A stretch of 64,000 bases of DNA from Nemophila menziesii. Lineage: Eukaryota; Streptophyta; Magnoliopsida; Boraginales; Hydrophyllaceae. This document shows positions 35,132 to 46,089 of this stretch, one piece after another. Within the stretch, counting starts at the first letter, position 1; every line of letters begins with the position of its first letter. The position numbers and the translations under genes were made by a program. The notes beneath the pieces are model-generated. The model was not told where the DNA came from, did not search any database, and saw only the letters and a list, made by a program, of their open reading frames with translations. The DNA lies in assembly GCA_029959085.1 (NCBI GenBank), contig JARWIR010000038.1, positions 4,720,915-4,784,914 on the forward strand, written 5' to 3'.

Positions 35132-35870
35132 CTCCCTATTTGTGATATAATAATCTATGTTGGAAACATCATTTTAGGTGTATTCGAGTATTTAATTATA
35201 GATTTTTATTCGTATTTTTGATAAATTTCTATGTCTTGTCTTGAATTGATGAATTATTATTTTAGAGTATATTTGGATTCAATTTGTGTGTTAATGTGAA
35301 GCTTTAAAGATATATGGAAATTAATTAGATGCCAAATCAATTCTAAAGAGATAAGAAAATAAGATATGGATGAAAATTGGAGATAAAAGGAAGTAGAGAT
35401 AAAATAAGAAAGGAAAAGTTGTCAGGTAAATCTGAAATTCTGCAGCTCCGTCCACTAAAGTGAAGATAACTTAAAATAGGCTGAGAATTTGTAGGATAAA
35501 TTTAAATATAATGTGTAGATCTTTTCGACACAGTCGTTTCGATATAAAGTAGGCGAAAATCGTAGAAATAACGAGTAAGATACGACCAAAACAAGAGTGC
35601 AGCAGTTTGTCCCTTCTTCTATATTTTAGGAAACGGATTTGAGTTGGACTTTGACTCAAATTACTTGCCTTCTACTCCAAGATTTCGACCTAGGGTTTGT
35701 AAACCCAAAAAATAAACCATCTTGTCATTAGAAAGACATCCTTGGTCAGCCTTTAGACCAAGAAGAAGCCTACATCAAGAGAAGAAAAAATCATATTCAA
35801 TTGACTGTTTAATCTTAAATTACAATAAACAAAAATCAATCAGTTAGGGTTTGTACATTTCTCAAGCTAA
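35132..35870 (+). mobile_element. Athila-like gypsy 3' LTR (5' two thirds)
   Basis: It starts TGATTTCTCCCTATTTGTGA and follows 31845-32440 closely (ttaattagatgccaaatcaa; gtagatcttttcgacacag). It diverges or is cut at about 35870, before the empty-site region. Confidence 0.72.
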
Positions 35871-36379
35871 AAATGAATTAGTTCATACTTATGGAAGAAA
35901 AATCAATAATAATACTCATAATCATATTTATTTAATGAAAGAGACAGGTCAAAAGTGATCTGCAAATGTATTTACTACATCTGGACTGGTTTGAGTCACG
36001 GTGTAAACATTAACATAAATTTACAATATCAAATCCTTTTCACAAACCTCTTCCTTTCACACACTCCTGACTCGAAGGACTATCTTGAGCTCCAAGGTCT
36101 TGATCAGAAACCTTACCAAATATGCGTGGTGACTCTCTCAAGTTGACTTGCACTTGACTCTCTAAGGTGGCTTTTTGTTCTTTTCACGCCTTATCTTGGG
36201 GTTGACTTTAACTTATTGAATTCTCTGCATCTTGGGGTCTCGTGGCCCTATAAATATATAACAAAACACGAGACATCAGTATGTCTAAAGGGCATCATTT
36301 AGACGCATGTGCCAGTCTTTTATGTATGAACTTACTGTTTTTTAGCACATTGATTTGATTTCCCTATTCAAAACTTCAA
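35871..36379. other. Intergenic or unassigned retroelement DNA
   Basis: No assigned domain. A TATA-like ctataaatatataac is at about 36249 without a convincing gene. Confidence 0.4.
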
Positions 36380-38215
36380 ATTTTTTGTTAGTTTTGCGAA
36401 TGTTACCATGTTTCGGTTTTATATATAGTTGAGTATGAATTGAGTAACTTAGAAAATTTTCCAATAATGAAATTACAACGTCCAACACTTATAATAGGTC
36501 TAAGGGTGCCAATTCATTTATTATTATAGTTATTGCTTCTACTCAACCAGACACATAATCTATTGCAACGATTATATATTGGAAACCATTATAAGGTAGA
36601 AAATGACCCACAAATTCTATTCCATATACATCAAATAGTTCTACGATTAGTATTGGTTGGAGGGGCATCAAATTTATCCTTATAATGTTTCCAATTTGTT
36701 GGCATTCCACATTATTATGGGGTAGTCCAAGAAACCACTTTGTAATAACTTAGTTGTTGTTTTTAGACCTCTTGAGTGTCCCCATATTCGTATTTATGAC
36801 ATGATGAATATATTATGATATTTATTAGGGGAAACACATCAATTAACAATCTGACCATACACGATATATCTCAGGTCTTCCTATATATAAAATTTTACCT
36901 GGGACAAAATTTTACCTCTCATTGCTCCATCCTTTTGGTAGTTATTTAGTAACTAAGTAATTAACTATATTAATGTACCAGGGTAGCATAGTACTCATAA
37001 TTGCAAAATATTTCTCATTAGAGTAACTCATTGAATGTGCATGGTCCCTTATCTCTCACCAATTAGTCGAGATATGTGATCTACTACCACACTATATATC
37101 TATTTCTTCTCTTTTGTTATGATCTCACTTTTTTATAAAAGGAGTAACAATCTAATAAGTCATGGATTTACGTCCTTGTTATCTAACAAGTTCTTTAATG
37201 CAATATGATATGTATGTATGATAACCTGCAAACCAAGAATTTAACATTTCAATTTGTCAAGCGTAATTACCACATCTAATAATTCCTTCTATGAGTGGTG
37301 TAATTATTTAGAGCTTCATCTATAATGTAACTTGCGCAGTAGTTTGCATTTAGTGTTTTATATCTAATATGTCCCAAAACTTCACTTACATCATACTATA
37401 AATTGTGACACATAATTTCAAAAGGAAGTTTATAGCCAGGTGGTTGAATAATGGAAGGAGTAGAAAGTGATCTCCTAAGAGTATTAAAGGCTTTCATACA
37501 AGCCTCATGAAAGTTGAAAGGTACATCATATGCAAGTAATGCAATGGTTGTGATATCTTACTACAGTTTCAAATAAATCATCTAAAGAACTATATGAACA
37601 AGAACGGTGTTACTTGCTTTACTACTGTAGATGAGGGTAAACATGATATAATTTTGATCTTTGTCGGATCCACCTCGACTCCTTCTATATATACCACTTG
37701 TCCTAGTAATATACTTTGTTGGACCATGAAATTGGTTTTCTCCTAACTTAGTATTTAATTTGTTTCACTGCATCTAAGAAGGGCCTTTTATGTATTATGC
37801 AAACAGTTGTCCAAAGTATCTTCAAAGATAGAAAAATCGTCCATAAAAACATCAAAGAAATTATATAACATATAAAAGAATAGTGAAACCATAATTTATA
37901 AATAGTTAGTCCAAGCATTGCATAAACCAAAAGGCATACAACTATACACATAATTTTTAAATGGACACATAAATATGGTTTTATCTTGGTCGAATCAGGT
38001 GATACCACCACTTGCTTGTACCCCCGAATATACTGTGAGAAAACATAATTATCCCTTCCATTCTAATCTATCAAGTATATGGTCAATAACTGTGGGGAAT
38101 GGTCATTACGGGTCATACTGTTCAACTAACAATAGTGTATGCAAATGTTTCAACCCGTGGTAGACCAAATTGGTATAGATACTCCATGTGCATTTTTAAC
38201 AACAATAACTTCTAA
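36380..38215 (-). pseudogene. Athila-like gypsy pol: RT, RNase H, integrase (decayed)
   Basis: On the minus strand from right to left: RT (VVSPDSTKIKPYLC, MPFGLCNA-like, VFMDDFSIFEDTLDN with the catalytic D-D at about 37830-37850), then EVDPTKIKIISCLPSS marking the RT thumb and RNase H entry, then scattered RNase H, and near 36400-36700 integrase core residues (ELFDVYGIEFVGHF, YIIVAIDYVSGWVEAI). Many stops and frameshifts. The orientation is opposite to the 31.8-35.9 kb element. Confidence 0.7.
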
Positions 38216-38417
38216 GCTTGTACCCCCGAATATACTGTGAGAAAACATAATTATCCCTTCCATTCTAATCTATCAAGTATATGGTCAATAACTGTGGGGA
38301 ATGGTCATTACGGGTCATACTGTTCAACTAACAATAGTGTATGCAAATGTTTCAACCCGTGGTAGACCAAATTGGTATAGATACTCCATGTGCATTTTTA
38401 ACAACAATAACTTCTAA
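38014..38417. repeat. Perfect 202-bp tandem duplication
   Basis: Copy 1 is 38014-38215 and copy 2 is 38216-38417. By eye they are identical throughout (both begin gcttgtacccccgaatatac and end aacaacaataacttctaa). The unit encodes, on the minus strand, the RT region just before VVSPDSTKIK. Confidence 0.93.
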
Positions 38418-39450
38418 TTTTTTAGTAACAATTTGTATGTGGATTCATTGGATAGATCAATAATACATTATAAATCAAAGTTGTAATAAATAATATAATT
38501 TTAGATTTTCATCTACACTCACATAATTTTTTATACTAAATTTGAAACTTGAGATTTTAGAAAAGTAAATTTTTTAAATTTTAAAAATAAAGATAATATT
38601 ACATAGAATATAAAATAAATTTATTAGATGAAATAGTATTAAATGATTGTAAGATTTTAAAAGGAAAAATAAAATAAAAGGAGAAACATAATCTTTATGA
38701 TATTTTTTAACTAAAATATATAACATAAATTTTTCTATTATTTTATATTATAAGGACAATCGGGCATAGGGGGTGTGGTGTTTCAACTACAAAACCCGCA
38801 ACTCGTAAAAAATTTACATTTTTTCAAAATCTAAAAGCAATCGGTCCAATAAAATAATAATCCGTTTAATTTTAGATTAGTTTTTTCGGGTTAATCGGAT
38901 TGGTCGGATTTATAAACCTTGTTACATAGCCCTAGTTTTAATATAGTATATGATTTGTTTTTACTAAAGTTGTACAAAAACAAGATTTTTTCCTTTATTT
39001 TTAATTTAAAAAGAACCAATAGTAGCATTTTACCAATTTCAACTACATACCTAACGCTAAAAAAACTACTTGTACTACAAATTATTTAAAGAAAAAAGTT
39101 TTCCCAACTTGTTATATTAGTCAAAGATCAATATAAAGAATGGAAAAGGTGCCAATTTTTTCGAGAAAGGCAATAACTTTTCTCAAAAAATTTCAATTCC
39201 CTCGACTAAACTCAAAATACATTTTTCGGCGGAAGATGAAAATTTTAAGAAACCCTAGAACCAACACCAGCCGCAACACAAAAATCCAAAAAAGGAAATA
39301 AAAGAAAAAATGAATGGCGGGTTATCAAAACTAGTAGTATTTGGACAATATAGTCATTTGGGCTTTAGGGTTTTGATATAAATCCCATGTCACGAAATAT
39401 TTTCATTAGACCGCCCACGAGTGAACCCAACCCGCCTATCTTATGTCGGC
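38418..39450. other. AT-rich intergenic DNA upstream of the GATA gene
   Basis: No gene or classifiable repeat recognised. Confidence 0.5.
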
Positions 39451-39622
39451 TTTCTCTCTATATACATATATGTCGGTTTAGCTTTTCCTCGTCACTCTAA
39501 ATTCTCAGCTCCTTAAAACCCTCTCCAAGAAAAACATCAAACTTCACTCAACTCTTTGAGTTTGGGTTCATTTTTTAAAGTGTTGTTGGGTTTAAGAAGC
39601 TGTGTGATCAAGGTGTTCTATA
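39451..39622 (+). promoter_or_regulatory. Core promoter and leader of the GATA gene
   Basis: A TATA-like ctctatatacatata at about 39455-39470 lies about 155 bp upstream of the ATG, followed by a pyrimidine-rich leader (cctcgtcactctaaattctc). No upstream ATG in the leader was noted except out of context. The transcription start is inferred. Confidence 0.45.
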
Positions 39623-40371
39623 ATGGGTGATCTATGTGATAAAGTAAGTGATCATGAGTATTTTAATCTTATTATTTCTGTTCATTGTCATGGTTGATTT
39701 AGTATTTGATGTTTGTTTGCAGGGATCGGAATCATCAGAAACTATAAATAGTGAAAGTAGCCAACATAGCCAAACAACAAACATCACTACAACCATTACC
39801 CCGATCAATAAAGAGATCAATAGAGGAGATTCATCTGACAGTCCACAGCTCAAGACTTGTGTTGATTGTGGTACAACTAAAACCCCTTTATGGAGAGGTG
39901 GCCCTGCTGGTCCCAAGGTATACCTATACCTACATAATATGATTGATTGATCACTGACATATGTATATCTATGGATTTTTTGAAATTAAAGCTAATGAAT
40001 TAATTTAATCTATGTGTTTGATTTGTCAGTCATTGTGCAATGCATGTGGGATAAGGAGCCGAAAAAGGAGAAGGGCACTTTTGGGATTAAACAAAGATGA
40101 CAAGAAGACAAAGAAACCAGCTAGCAACCCCAAAAACAAGAACCCCAGTAATAATAAAGGGTATGAAAGTACCAGCAGTACTTCGGATGGTACAAGTGTG
40201 AAATATGAAAATAAATTGGAAAGTAAATTATTTTCATTTGTTAGGAGTGATGTGAAGTTTCAAAGACCTAGATCAAAATCAAATAATAATCACCAAAGAA
40301 GAAAGTTAGGTGAAGTAGAACAAGCTGCATTTCTTTTGATGGCCTTATCATGTGGCTCTGTTTATTCATGA
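39623..40371 (+). CDS. Class B GATA zinc-finger transcription factor, LLM-domain type
   Basis: Nuclear DNA-binding protein that recognises GATA motifs. Three exons, 39623-39643, 39723-39917 and 40030-40371, give 185 aa. The zinc finger is CX2CX18CX2C (C53, C56, C75, C78) with TKTPLWRGGPAGPKSLCNAC; the 18-residue loop defines class B. An intron splits the finger after GPK, as is typical of plant B-GATAs. A basic stretch (RSRKRRRALLGLNKDDKKTK) follows, and the C-terminus EQAAFLLMALSCGSVYS holds the Leu-Leu-Met motif at 174-176, which is known in the GNC/GNL/GATA15-17 group. The short Ser-rich N-terminus is closest to GATA15/16-like proteins. Those Arabidopsis factors affect greening, germination and growth downstream of light and hormones; the role here is inferred by family. 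Intact. Confidence 0.95.
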
Positions 40372-40546
40372 AAGTTTTTTGAGAGTGTTTTGCTAGATTA
40401 CTGAGTAGTTGATGATCTAGGATAGTAATATTTTATATTTTATCTTTAAATTATTTAACTAGTCTTTTTTGAGTATATTTGAGCTGAGTTTTCAAAGTGT
40501 AATGCCGATCAATGATAATTTCTTGATTTATTGGAACGTGTTTTTT
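40372..40546 (+). other. 3' flank of the GATA gene
   Basis: AT-rich 3' UTR-like sequence up to a poly-T run that marks the tail of a minus-strand LINE. No canonical AATAAA close to the stop. Confidence 0.4.
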
Positions 40547-41345
40547 CTTTTTTTTTTTTCAAAGGAAAAACAAAGTTAACTGATACTCCTAAAGTTTAAA
40601 AAGCTAATCGCTCCAAAAAAGGAGTAGTCATTCCATTGAGAAAGATTAACATCCTGCCTAGTGCATTTAGCTAGAGCGTCCACTGCGGTGTTAAAAAAGA
40701 ACGGTTAAAATCTGCCATCAAATGCCTGAATTTTAATAAATACCTTGAACCAGTTCAAGGTTGTCGGAGTAAAATGATGAATGCGGGATGTTTTGACTAG
40801 TCTTGTAGATAGAAACATCGTCCAACATTCTCTCTTTTAACAATTCTTTTTTTTTTTTGCAATTTTATGGGGGATGAAACCTTCTTTTTGTTAATACCAA
40901 GAGAAGCGTTACTTAAGGGTTTCCAATCTTTGATAAAAGAAGCATCACAAAGCCATATAAAATCAGCGTTATCAGATGTTAAAGGATTGATATGATCTTT
41001 TTCTTTGCAAATTGATGAGCTATGTAGATCGATATCATCACAAGAGTTGTTGTCGGAAAGGCTCTTGATGATATTATTTTAACATTGAAATTAATTTCAT
41101 AGATATACCCGTCTTTATTTCCATATAACCATTTCATCTTTAACTTTTCAAATATTCTAAATTGTGAGAAGAATGTGATGTGAGTTGTAATTTCTTTTTT
41201 GTTCCACTCATTCTTAGAGAAATCTTCCGTTGTAGAGAAAAGACATTCCCTAATGTCCATTTTATCATCCCTATTGATTTTAATCTGTTACAATTCCTAA
41301 ACTTCTTTTCAATCCATTGCATAATCAAATTTTTCTTTTTTTGAA
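40547..41345 (-). pseudogene. LINE 3' remnant, minus strand
   Basis: It starts with poly-T and caaaggaaaaa (a LINE tail). The inward minus strand contains the RNase H trace for YSDNLELVQGI (about 40750-40775, gttcaaggttgtcggagtaa). Then come internal A/T runs and unaligned LINE sequence up to about 41345. Short frames at 40979-41328 may belong to it but carry no domain. Confidence 0.5.
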
Positions 41346-41639
41346 ACTTGCAATTGTATTTTGTGTATCTATGGTAGAGTTTTTTGTATGTTTAAAACAT
41401 ATTTTGAAAAAGTAAAGTTGGGTATCATTCAAAAAACAATCACCTAAAAATCACTCATAATGTGAATCTTAGGTGGTTCAATCATGCATTTTTTATTTCA
41501 TGGCTATTTTTTTTTCTCTTGCATGATTGGACCATCCATGATCCACATCAAAGTTACAGTTAAAGGCTATGTCACATGGAAAAAAAAACAAGAAAGCTAG
41601 CCTTCTTGTTTTTTTTGGGAACAAGTAAACACGGTGTTG
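41346..41639. other. Spacer with an imperfect hairpin
   Basis: Contains an inverted repeat: ggtggttcaatcatgca at about 41471-41487 pairs with tgcatgattggaccatcc at about 41513-41530. Otherwise AT-rich with no gene. Confidence 0.5.
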
Positions 41640-43200
41640 AATCCAATCCAGTTGTCAGTCTATGCACATCTTCGCGAAGTGGGTCCTAAGATCCAATGAA
41701 GCTCACTGCTTGTCCTCCGCCTATGACGGTGTACAATATTGTTAGCCAAATCATTGTATCTCTTAGGTAGAGATAATTTAAAATTATGTCCTCATATTTT
41801 CAGCGATCTCACCAATACGGGAAACAAATGGCTTAACTTTCCAACGCGCGACTGACGGTGACTTAGTACCTTGGATGATCCAAATGTTATCCGAAAAAAC
41901 AATAGTTTTCCGTCCCAAAAAGCCGCTATAGCTTCCCCTTCAGCAAAATAATCACCCAATATTGTTTCGTGATGGTCTTACTTTGCCCAGAAGCTTTATG
42001 GACCGTGACGACTCCAACACCTGCCTGTTTAGCAAGACAGGTAAAAGATACATCACAAGAAATTAAGACCTCCGCCTCCTTACTGATAATCATTATCGCT
42101 ACTGGGGCCGCTGCCAGTGTGGACTTTCTCTGATCTAGGTGCAGTGGTTGCCCAGTCTTCGCCAAAGAGGTCGGTCATGCCTACCGATATAGCTCGGATC
42201 ACCTCTTACAGGTCGAGGATACCGTTTTTATGAATCACTTTCATATTACGTTTTCAAGTGTTCAACATTATCAACAGAATGTAGCCCACAATGATTTTAA
42301 AGTCCCAATCCCCTCTCGTCAGAATCATATGTTATCTAGGTAATCCAATCTCCCAGGTTATCTGGAATCTGATCACCGATCCAATTCGGAGCGTCGTACC
42401 TGCCCATATGAACCTGCATACAGAACATGTCAACAGAAGATGGTTAATTATTTCTGCTCTATTGTCACACCAGTAACATCTGTTATACGTCGCACAATGT
42501 CTTACCTTCAAGGTTTTCCTAGTATGAAGGATATATTTACAAGCTTTCCACGCGAATGGGCAAACTTTTGACAAAACATTTGATTTCCATATAGTACTCC
42601 AGATGTATTGGTTTATCATTTCCCCTTGCTATGAGGTCTGCGCGGACGTAGAGAGGAAGTGAATAGTCAAGGAATGATAACCTGATTTCGTTGTGTATTC
42701 CTCAGAGTTGGTATGCGTCCGGGTAAAAGTGTCTTGTCCATGTCTTCTCAATATAGGCATGCGTCCAATCTCAAACCTTACCGACTCCAGAAAAGTAGAG
42801 TCCAACAATTTTGGATTCCATTCATCTGCATCCAGTTTCATTAGTTCATCAATCGTACATAATCCAGACTCTACCGGTTTATCTAGAATGATTCCTGACT
42901 TGAGCCACTTATGTCTCCAAACATCAGTTTTTCCCCATTTCCAATCTGGATGATGCATTCGCATGTCAAGAGGTCTCGTTCTTCAATCAAACTTGTCCAG
43001 GACCATGATCGACTTTGTCACAACTTCACTCAAGGAAGTCTTCATAGGGGTGGTAAATGCCTATAAGCACCTTGGCTTCCAATGAATATGGGTTCTGTAA
43101 AAGACGACACGCTTGTGCTGCGAGCGGCGCAATGTTCATTATCTTCAAATACCAAAATCCCAACCCTCTTATGACCTACGTATTATCTGTAGTTTTTGCG
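41640..43200 (-). pseudogene. LINE remnant of a distinct family (RT end, zf-RVT, RNase H)
   Basis: From right to left on the minus strand: 42629-43160 covers the region between RT and zf-RVT (WGKTDVWRHKWLKSG; EEYTTKSGYHSL). 42332-42619 is zf-RVT (YIWSTIWKSNVLSKVCPFAW, CYWCDNRAEIINHLLLTC). 41926-42165 starts RNase H (EVLISCDVSFTCLAKQAGVG with the first Asp). A further broken RNase H follows to about 41640. It is separate from the 15.4-kb LINE by sequence. Confidence 0.68.
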
Positions 43201-43214
43201 GAGGCCTACTTATA

Positions 43215-45213
43215 GGATTACCTTAATAGTAGTTAGATTGTCGCCCAGAAGGAGTGTCTAATTATTTAAACATAAACGTCTAGTGTGCGGTAGTGATCCG
43301 TAAGGGCTTGCCTAACTAGATAGTTACTAGGGTTTGAGATTAACCACCGATCATTGCGCAGGGTCCCGTTACCCAAGTCTGTTGGCATATAGCCTCCCTT
43401 AATAGGTTGTTTTAATGTGACAAATCCTCTTATGTTTAGTGTGCTATTTACTCTTGTTATTCATATTCCTTATTGCACTCTATTTCATCAAAAAGCTCAT
43501 CTTTATCATGTTGATCATATCTTTATTGTTATTTATTATGAAACTAATTCCCTTACAATAAGTTTAACCTTATCCTTGTGTACATTGAGAATTAGCCTTA
43601 GTGATCAACTTCAAAGGTTCTTAGAATGATGTTTCCAACAACTTTTGTGAAGAAGATTTATTGATCCAAGTCATTATCTCTCAAAGTTACTTGGCGCGGT
43701 ACACTGGACGAATGGCGCGGTACACCGGACCAAGATTGCGGACCAGGGCGCGGTGCAGAGGCTAGCCCGTCAGTAAGTTAGAAAATCAAACCGTTGAGGT
43801 GCGGTACACCGCACGAAATCTTGCGGTACACCGCAAGGAAGGTTTTTCTGCACAAAAGATAAGTCATAAGTAATATATCCGTTGGGAGATTAATAGATCC
43901 GTTGGATCCAAGTCTTATGACCGTTGGAAGCCATTCTCTTCTATAAATTGAAGCTCTTTGAAGGCTACAAACACACCAACTAATTACAAACACTAAGGGG
44001 CTTAATTGCTATCATTCAAGAAGGTGTCAAGTGCTATACAAAGTCAAAATCAATCTTAGTGAGCTTATTAATCCTTTCAAGGAGTTAATCAATTAAGCCA
44101 CAAGGTTCTATCCACTCAAGAGGAGTAATCAAGCTTATAGTCATATCCACTCTTTTAGGAGTTTAGTTACAAGCTTTTATAAGCAACCCTTTAAACACTT
44201 TGTTGCTATCCTCTTAAGTCTAGGTCTTGTAATAGATAGATTAAGAGAGAATTCAAGTATAGGGAGTATACTTGGTGTCCTTGTGTTGTGATTACACAAG
44301 TGGTTTGTCCTTCGTGTTATCGAAGAGGTTGTAAGGGTTATTGTGTTCTCGACCCGGTTAAGAGAGACACGGGAGCTTAGTGAAAAGCTTGAAATCCTAA
44401 GGAGGCTTCCTTAGGTAGTGGATGTAGGGAAACCGAACCACTATAAATCGTGTGTATCTTTCTATCCCTACTCTATTTACTTTCCGCACTTTATATGTTT
44501 GATAATATGCTAGCATGAGTATAGTGATATTGTTTATCTAGGTTATCTAACATATAGTCTTCTAGATTAGTTTAAGATATTGGATTAACGATTTACTTGT
44601 TATACTTTTATATCAAACCTCTAACTTACCTTTGCATGATCCTAGAAGAGTTTGATATAATTAGTTGGCTTAGAAGTTTTCTCTTAAACTTATAATTGTC
44701 CAAAAGATTTTTTAATTAGGCATTAATCTTATTAGTAATCCTATTCACCCCCCCTCTAGGACTTTCAAAGTCCCCTGGTAATTGTTATGTCTCCACCTAA
44801 GTCCACCCGGATGGGGGTTAGGAGGAATATAGAATCCTGCCTATTGCATATCACACAATTCTCCCTTAGATAAATAGGTTATAACACGAGGCTAGAGGGA
44901 ATTACTTGCTAGATCTCGAGCTAAACTCTCATACTACTTCTTTCTCTTTATTTATTCTTTACTTTATTTAGTTAATTGTTTAGAGTCTTAAAAACCCAAC
45001 AATTTCAGAGTCCGTTCTTTCAGCGTATTATAGCGTCTTTATTTGCACTTTATAATTGCACAAGTTCTCCTAACTTTTGTATTCTATGAGGACGAATTCT
45101 ACTTATCATCAAAACTTGCATACGATCTGTGATACTTGCAGTGAGTAACGTGATTGGTTAGGTGATAGTTGCATCTTTATTTATCATTATTTTATCACAC
45201 CCTACCAGTCACC
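43215..45213 (+). mobile_element. Athila-like gypsy 5' LTR (5' truncated), split by a solo LTR
   Basis: LTR sequence at 43215-43379 (gattaccttaatagtagtta; ctagtgtgcggtagtgatcc) and 44768-45213 (cccctggtaattgttatgtc; cttgcatacgatctgtgata). It is interrupted exactly by the solo LTR at 43380-44767. It ends ctaccagtca, 7-8 bp before the primer-binding site. The first half of the LTR is missing, replaced by the LINE remnant on the left. Confidence 0.8.
43375..44772 (+). mobile_element. Solo LTR, SIRE/Maximus-like copia, 1388 bp
   Basis: The body is 43380-44767, TGTTGGCATATAG to CTAGGACTTTCA, with a 5-bp target duplication AAGTC at 43375-43379 and 44768-44772. The empty site (acccaagtcccctggta) exists in the related LTRs near 30851-30865 and 55101-55119. 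A TATA box, ctataaatt, is at 43941-43949. Upstream of it are repeated GCGGTACACCGC-type motifs (43696, 43717, 43801 and 43823). The length and the terminal cccccctctaggactttca resemble SIRE/Maximus LTRs; that lineage call is from memory and less certain than the boundaries. Confidence 0.9.
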
Positions 45214-45220
45214 AAGTTTT

Positions 45221-45238
45221 TGGCGCCGCTACCGGGGA
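45221..45238 (+). promoter_or_regulatory. Gypsy primer-binding site (tRNA-Asp type)
   Basis: TGGCGCCGCTACCGGGGA, matching 16 of 18 positions of the complement of the plant tRNA-Asp 3' end. It lies directly after the LTR. It is the site where the tRNA would prime minus-strand synthesis. Confidence 0.85.
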
Positions 45239-45325
45239 CTACTTCGTTAGTCCTTGTGCATTTATTTGGTGTTTTTATTTTAGTTAGTTCTATTTTACGC
45301 TTTTTGTTTATTTCAGGTTATTAAG

Positions 45326-45575
45326 ATGGAAAGCCTGAGAAATCTAGAGCTTCCCATCTCATTCAGAGTGCAACCAAGAGTAATTCGCACTCCAGAATTC
45401 CAAGCCGCTAAATTCAGGCATGATTGAACAATTTTCGAGTTATGGTCGATTTAGCGGTGCTGCACATCAACATCTGGTTCGTTATATTCATAAATTCTTG
45501 CAGATATGTGATGCCTACGTCATTAAAGGTGTCACACAGGAACAAATGTACCACGTCTTGATTCATTGTTTCCCT
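45326..45575 (+). pseudogene. Athila-like gag N-terminus (broken)
   Basis: It begins MESLRNLELPISFRVQPRVI and stops at about 45428. After a frameshift, residues RYIHKFLQICDAYVIKGVTQ correspond to the capsid region of Athila gag (the usual pattern is FLEICD-x-KxNGVxxD). Similarity ends abruptly at about 45575, where a different sequence is joined. Confidence 0.65.
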
Positions 45576-46074
45576 ATGTGTTCTCACTGCTTAGTCTATT
45601 GCATGTACCTCTTGTTCCATCATCATCTTGAAAAATTCTAGGATCTGAGGGTGTTTCAGAATTAACCACATTTTTCTCCACTTCTTCCGAATTGTTCACA
45701 TTTTCGGTTTCATCATCACTAAGAATAATAGTTCTTACAGCTTGACGATTCAACGTACCTCTCTGGGCTGACTCATTAATAGTTTCATTGAGAGTGGTCC
45801 CTTTCTCACCTCCCTTTTCTCCTCCCATGTCATTATCATCATCTCCATCAGACTCATCTCCATCACCTTGACTACCTTTTTCACCACCATCCCTTGCATT
45901 GTCATTCTTTCTTTTAGTCCTAAGCTCAGCGTCCCTTCCCCACCCAAGTGGTGGAGCTGGGCTATCGTCCATTCTGTTCCAAGAAACTGCTTCAATATGA
46001 GGGCCAAAATTACCTCGATTTCTCTTATGTATACCATATGTCGGTTGCTTTAGTGTCCCCCTTATGATTGGCAT
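45574..46074 (-). CDS. Unrecognised 166-aa acidic ORF
   Basis: I do not recognise it. The frame is 166 codons on the minus strand. The N-terminal 50 residues look folded (GNFGPHIEAVSWNRMDDSPA, PPLGWGRDAELRTKRKND). The rest is a low-complexity run rich in Gly, Asp, Glu and Lys (EKGSQGDGDESDGDDD), then TTLNETINESAQRGTLNRQA and a Ser/Asp-rich end. It abuts the truncated gag on its left, so it may be part of another mobile element rather than a host gene. No promoter evidence. Confidence 0.3.
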   Translation of the reverse strand: MPIIRGTLKQPTYGIHKRNRGNFGPHIEAVSWNRMDDSPAPPLGWGRDAELRTKRKNDNARDGGEKGSQGDGDESDGDDDNDMGGEKGGEKGTTLNETINESAQRGTLNRQAVRTIILSDDETENVNNSEEVEKNVVNSETPSDPRIFQDDDGTRGTCNRLSSENT

Positions 46075-46089
46075 TGCTTTAAAATTTGA

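Noticed and set aside
39632..39950. 94-aa minus frame and 100-aa plus frame over the GATA gene
   Set aside because: The minus frame is a shadow of the spliced GATA exons; the plus frame reads through introns.
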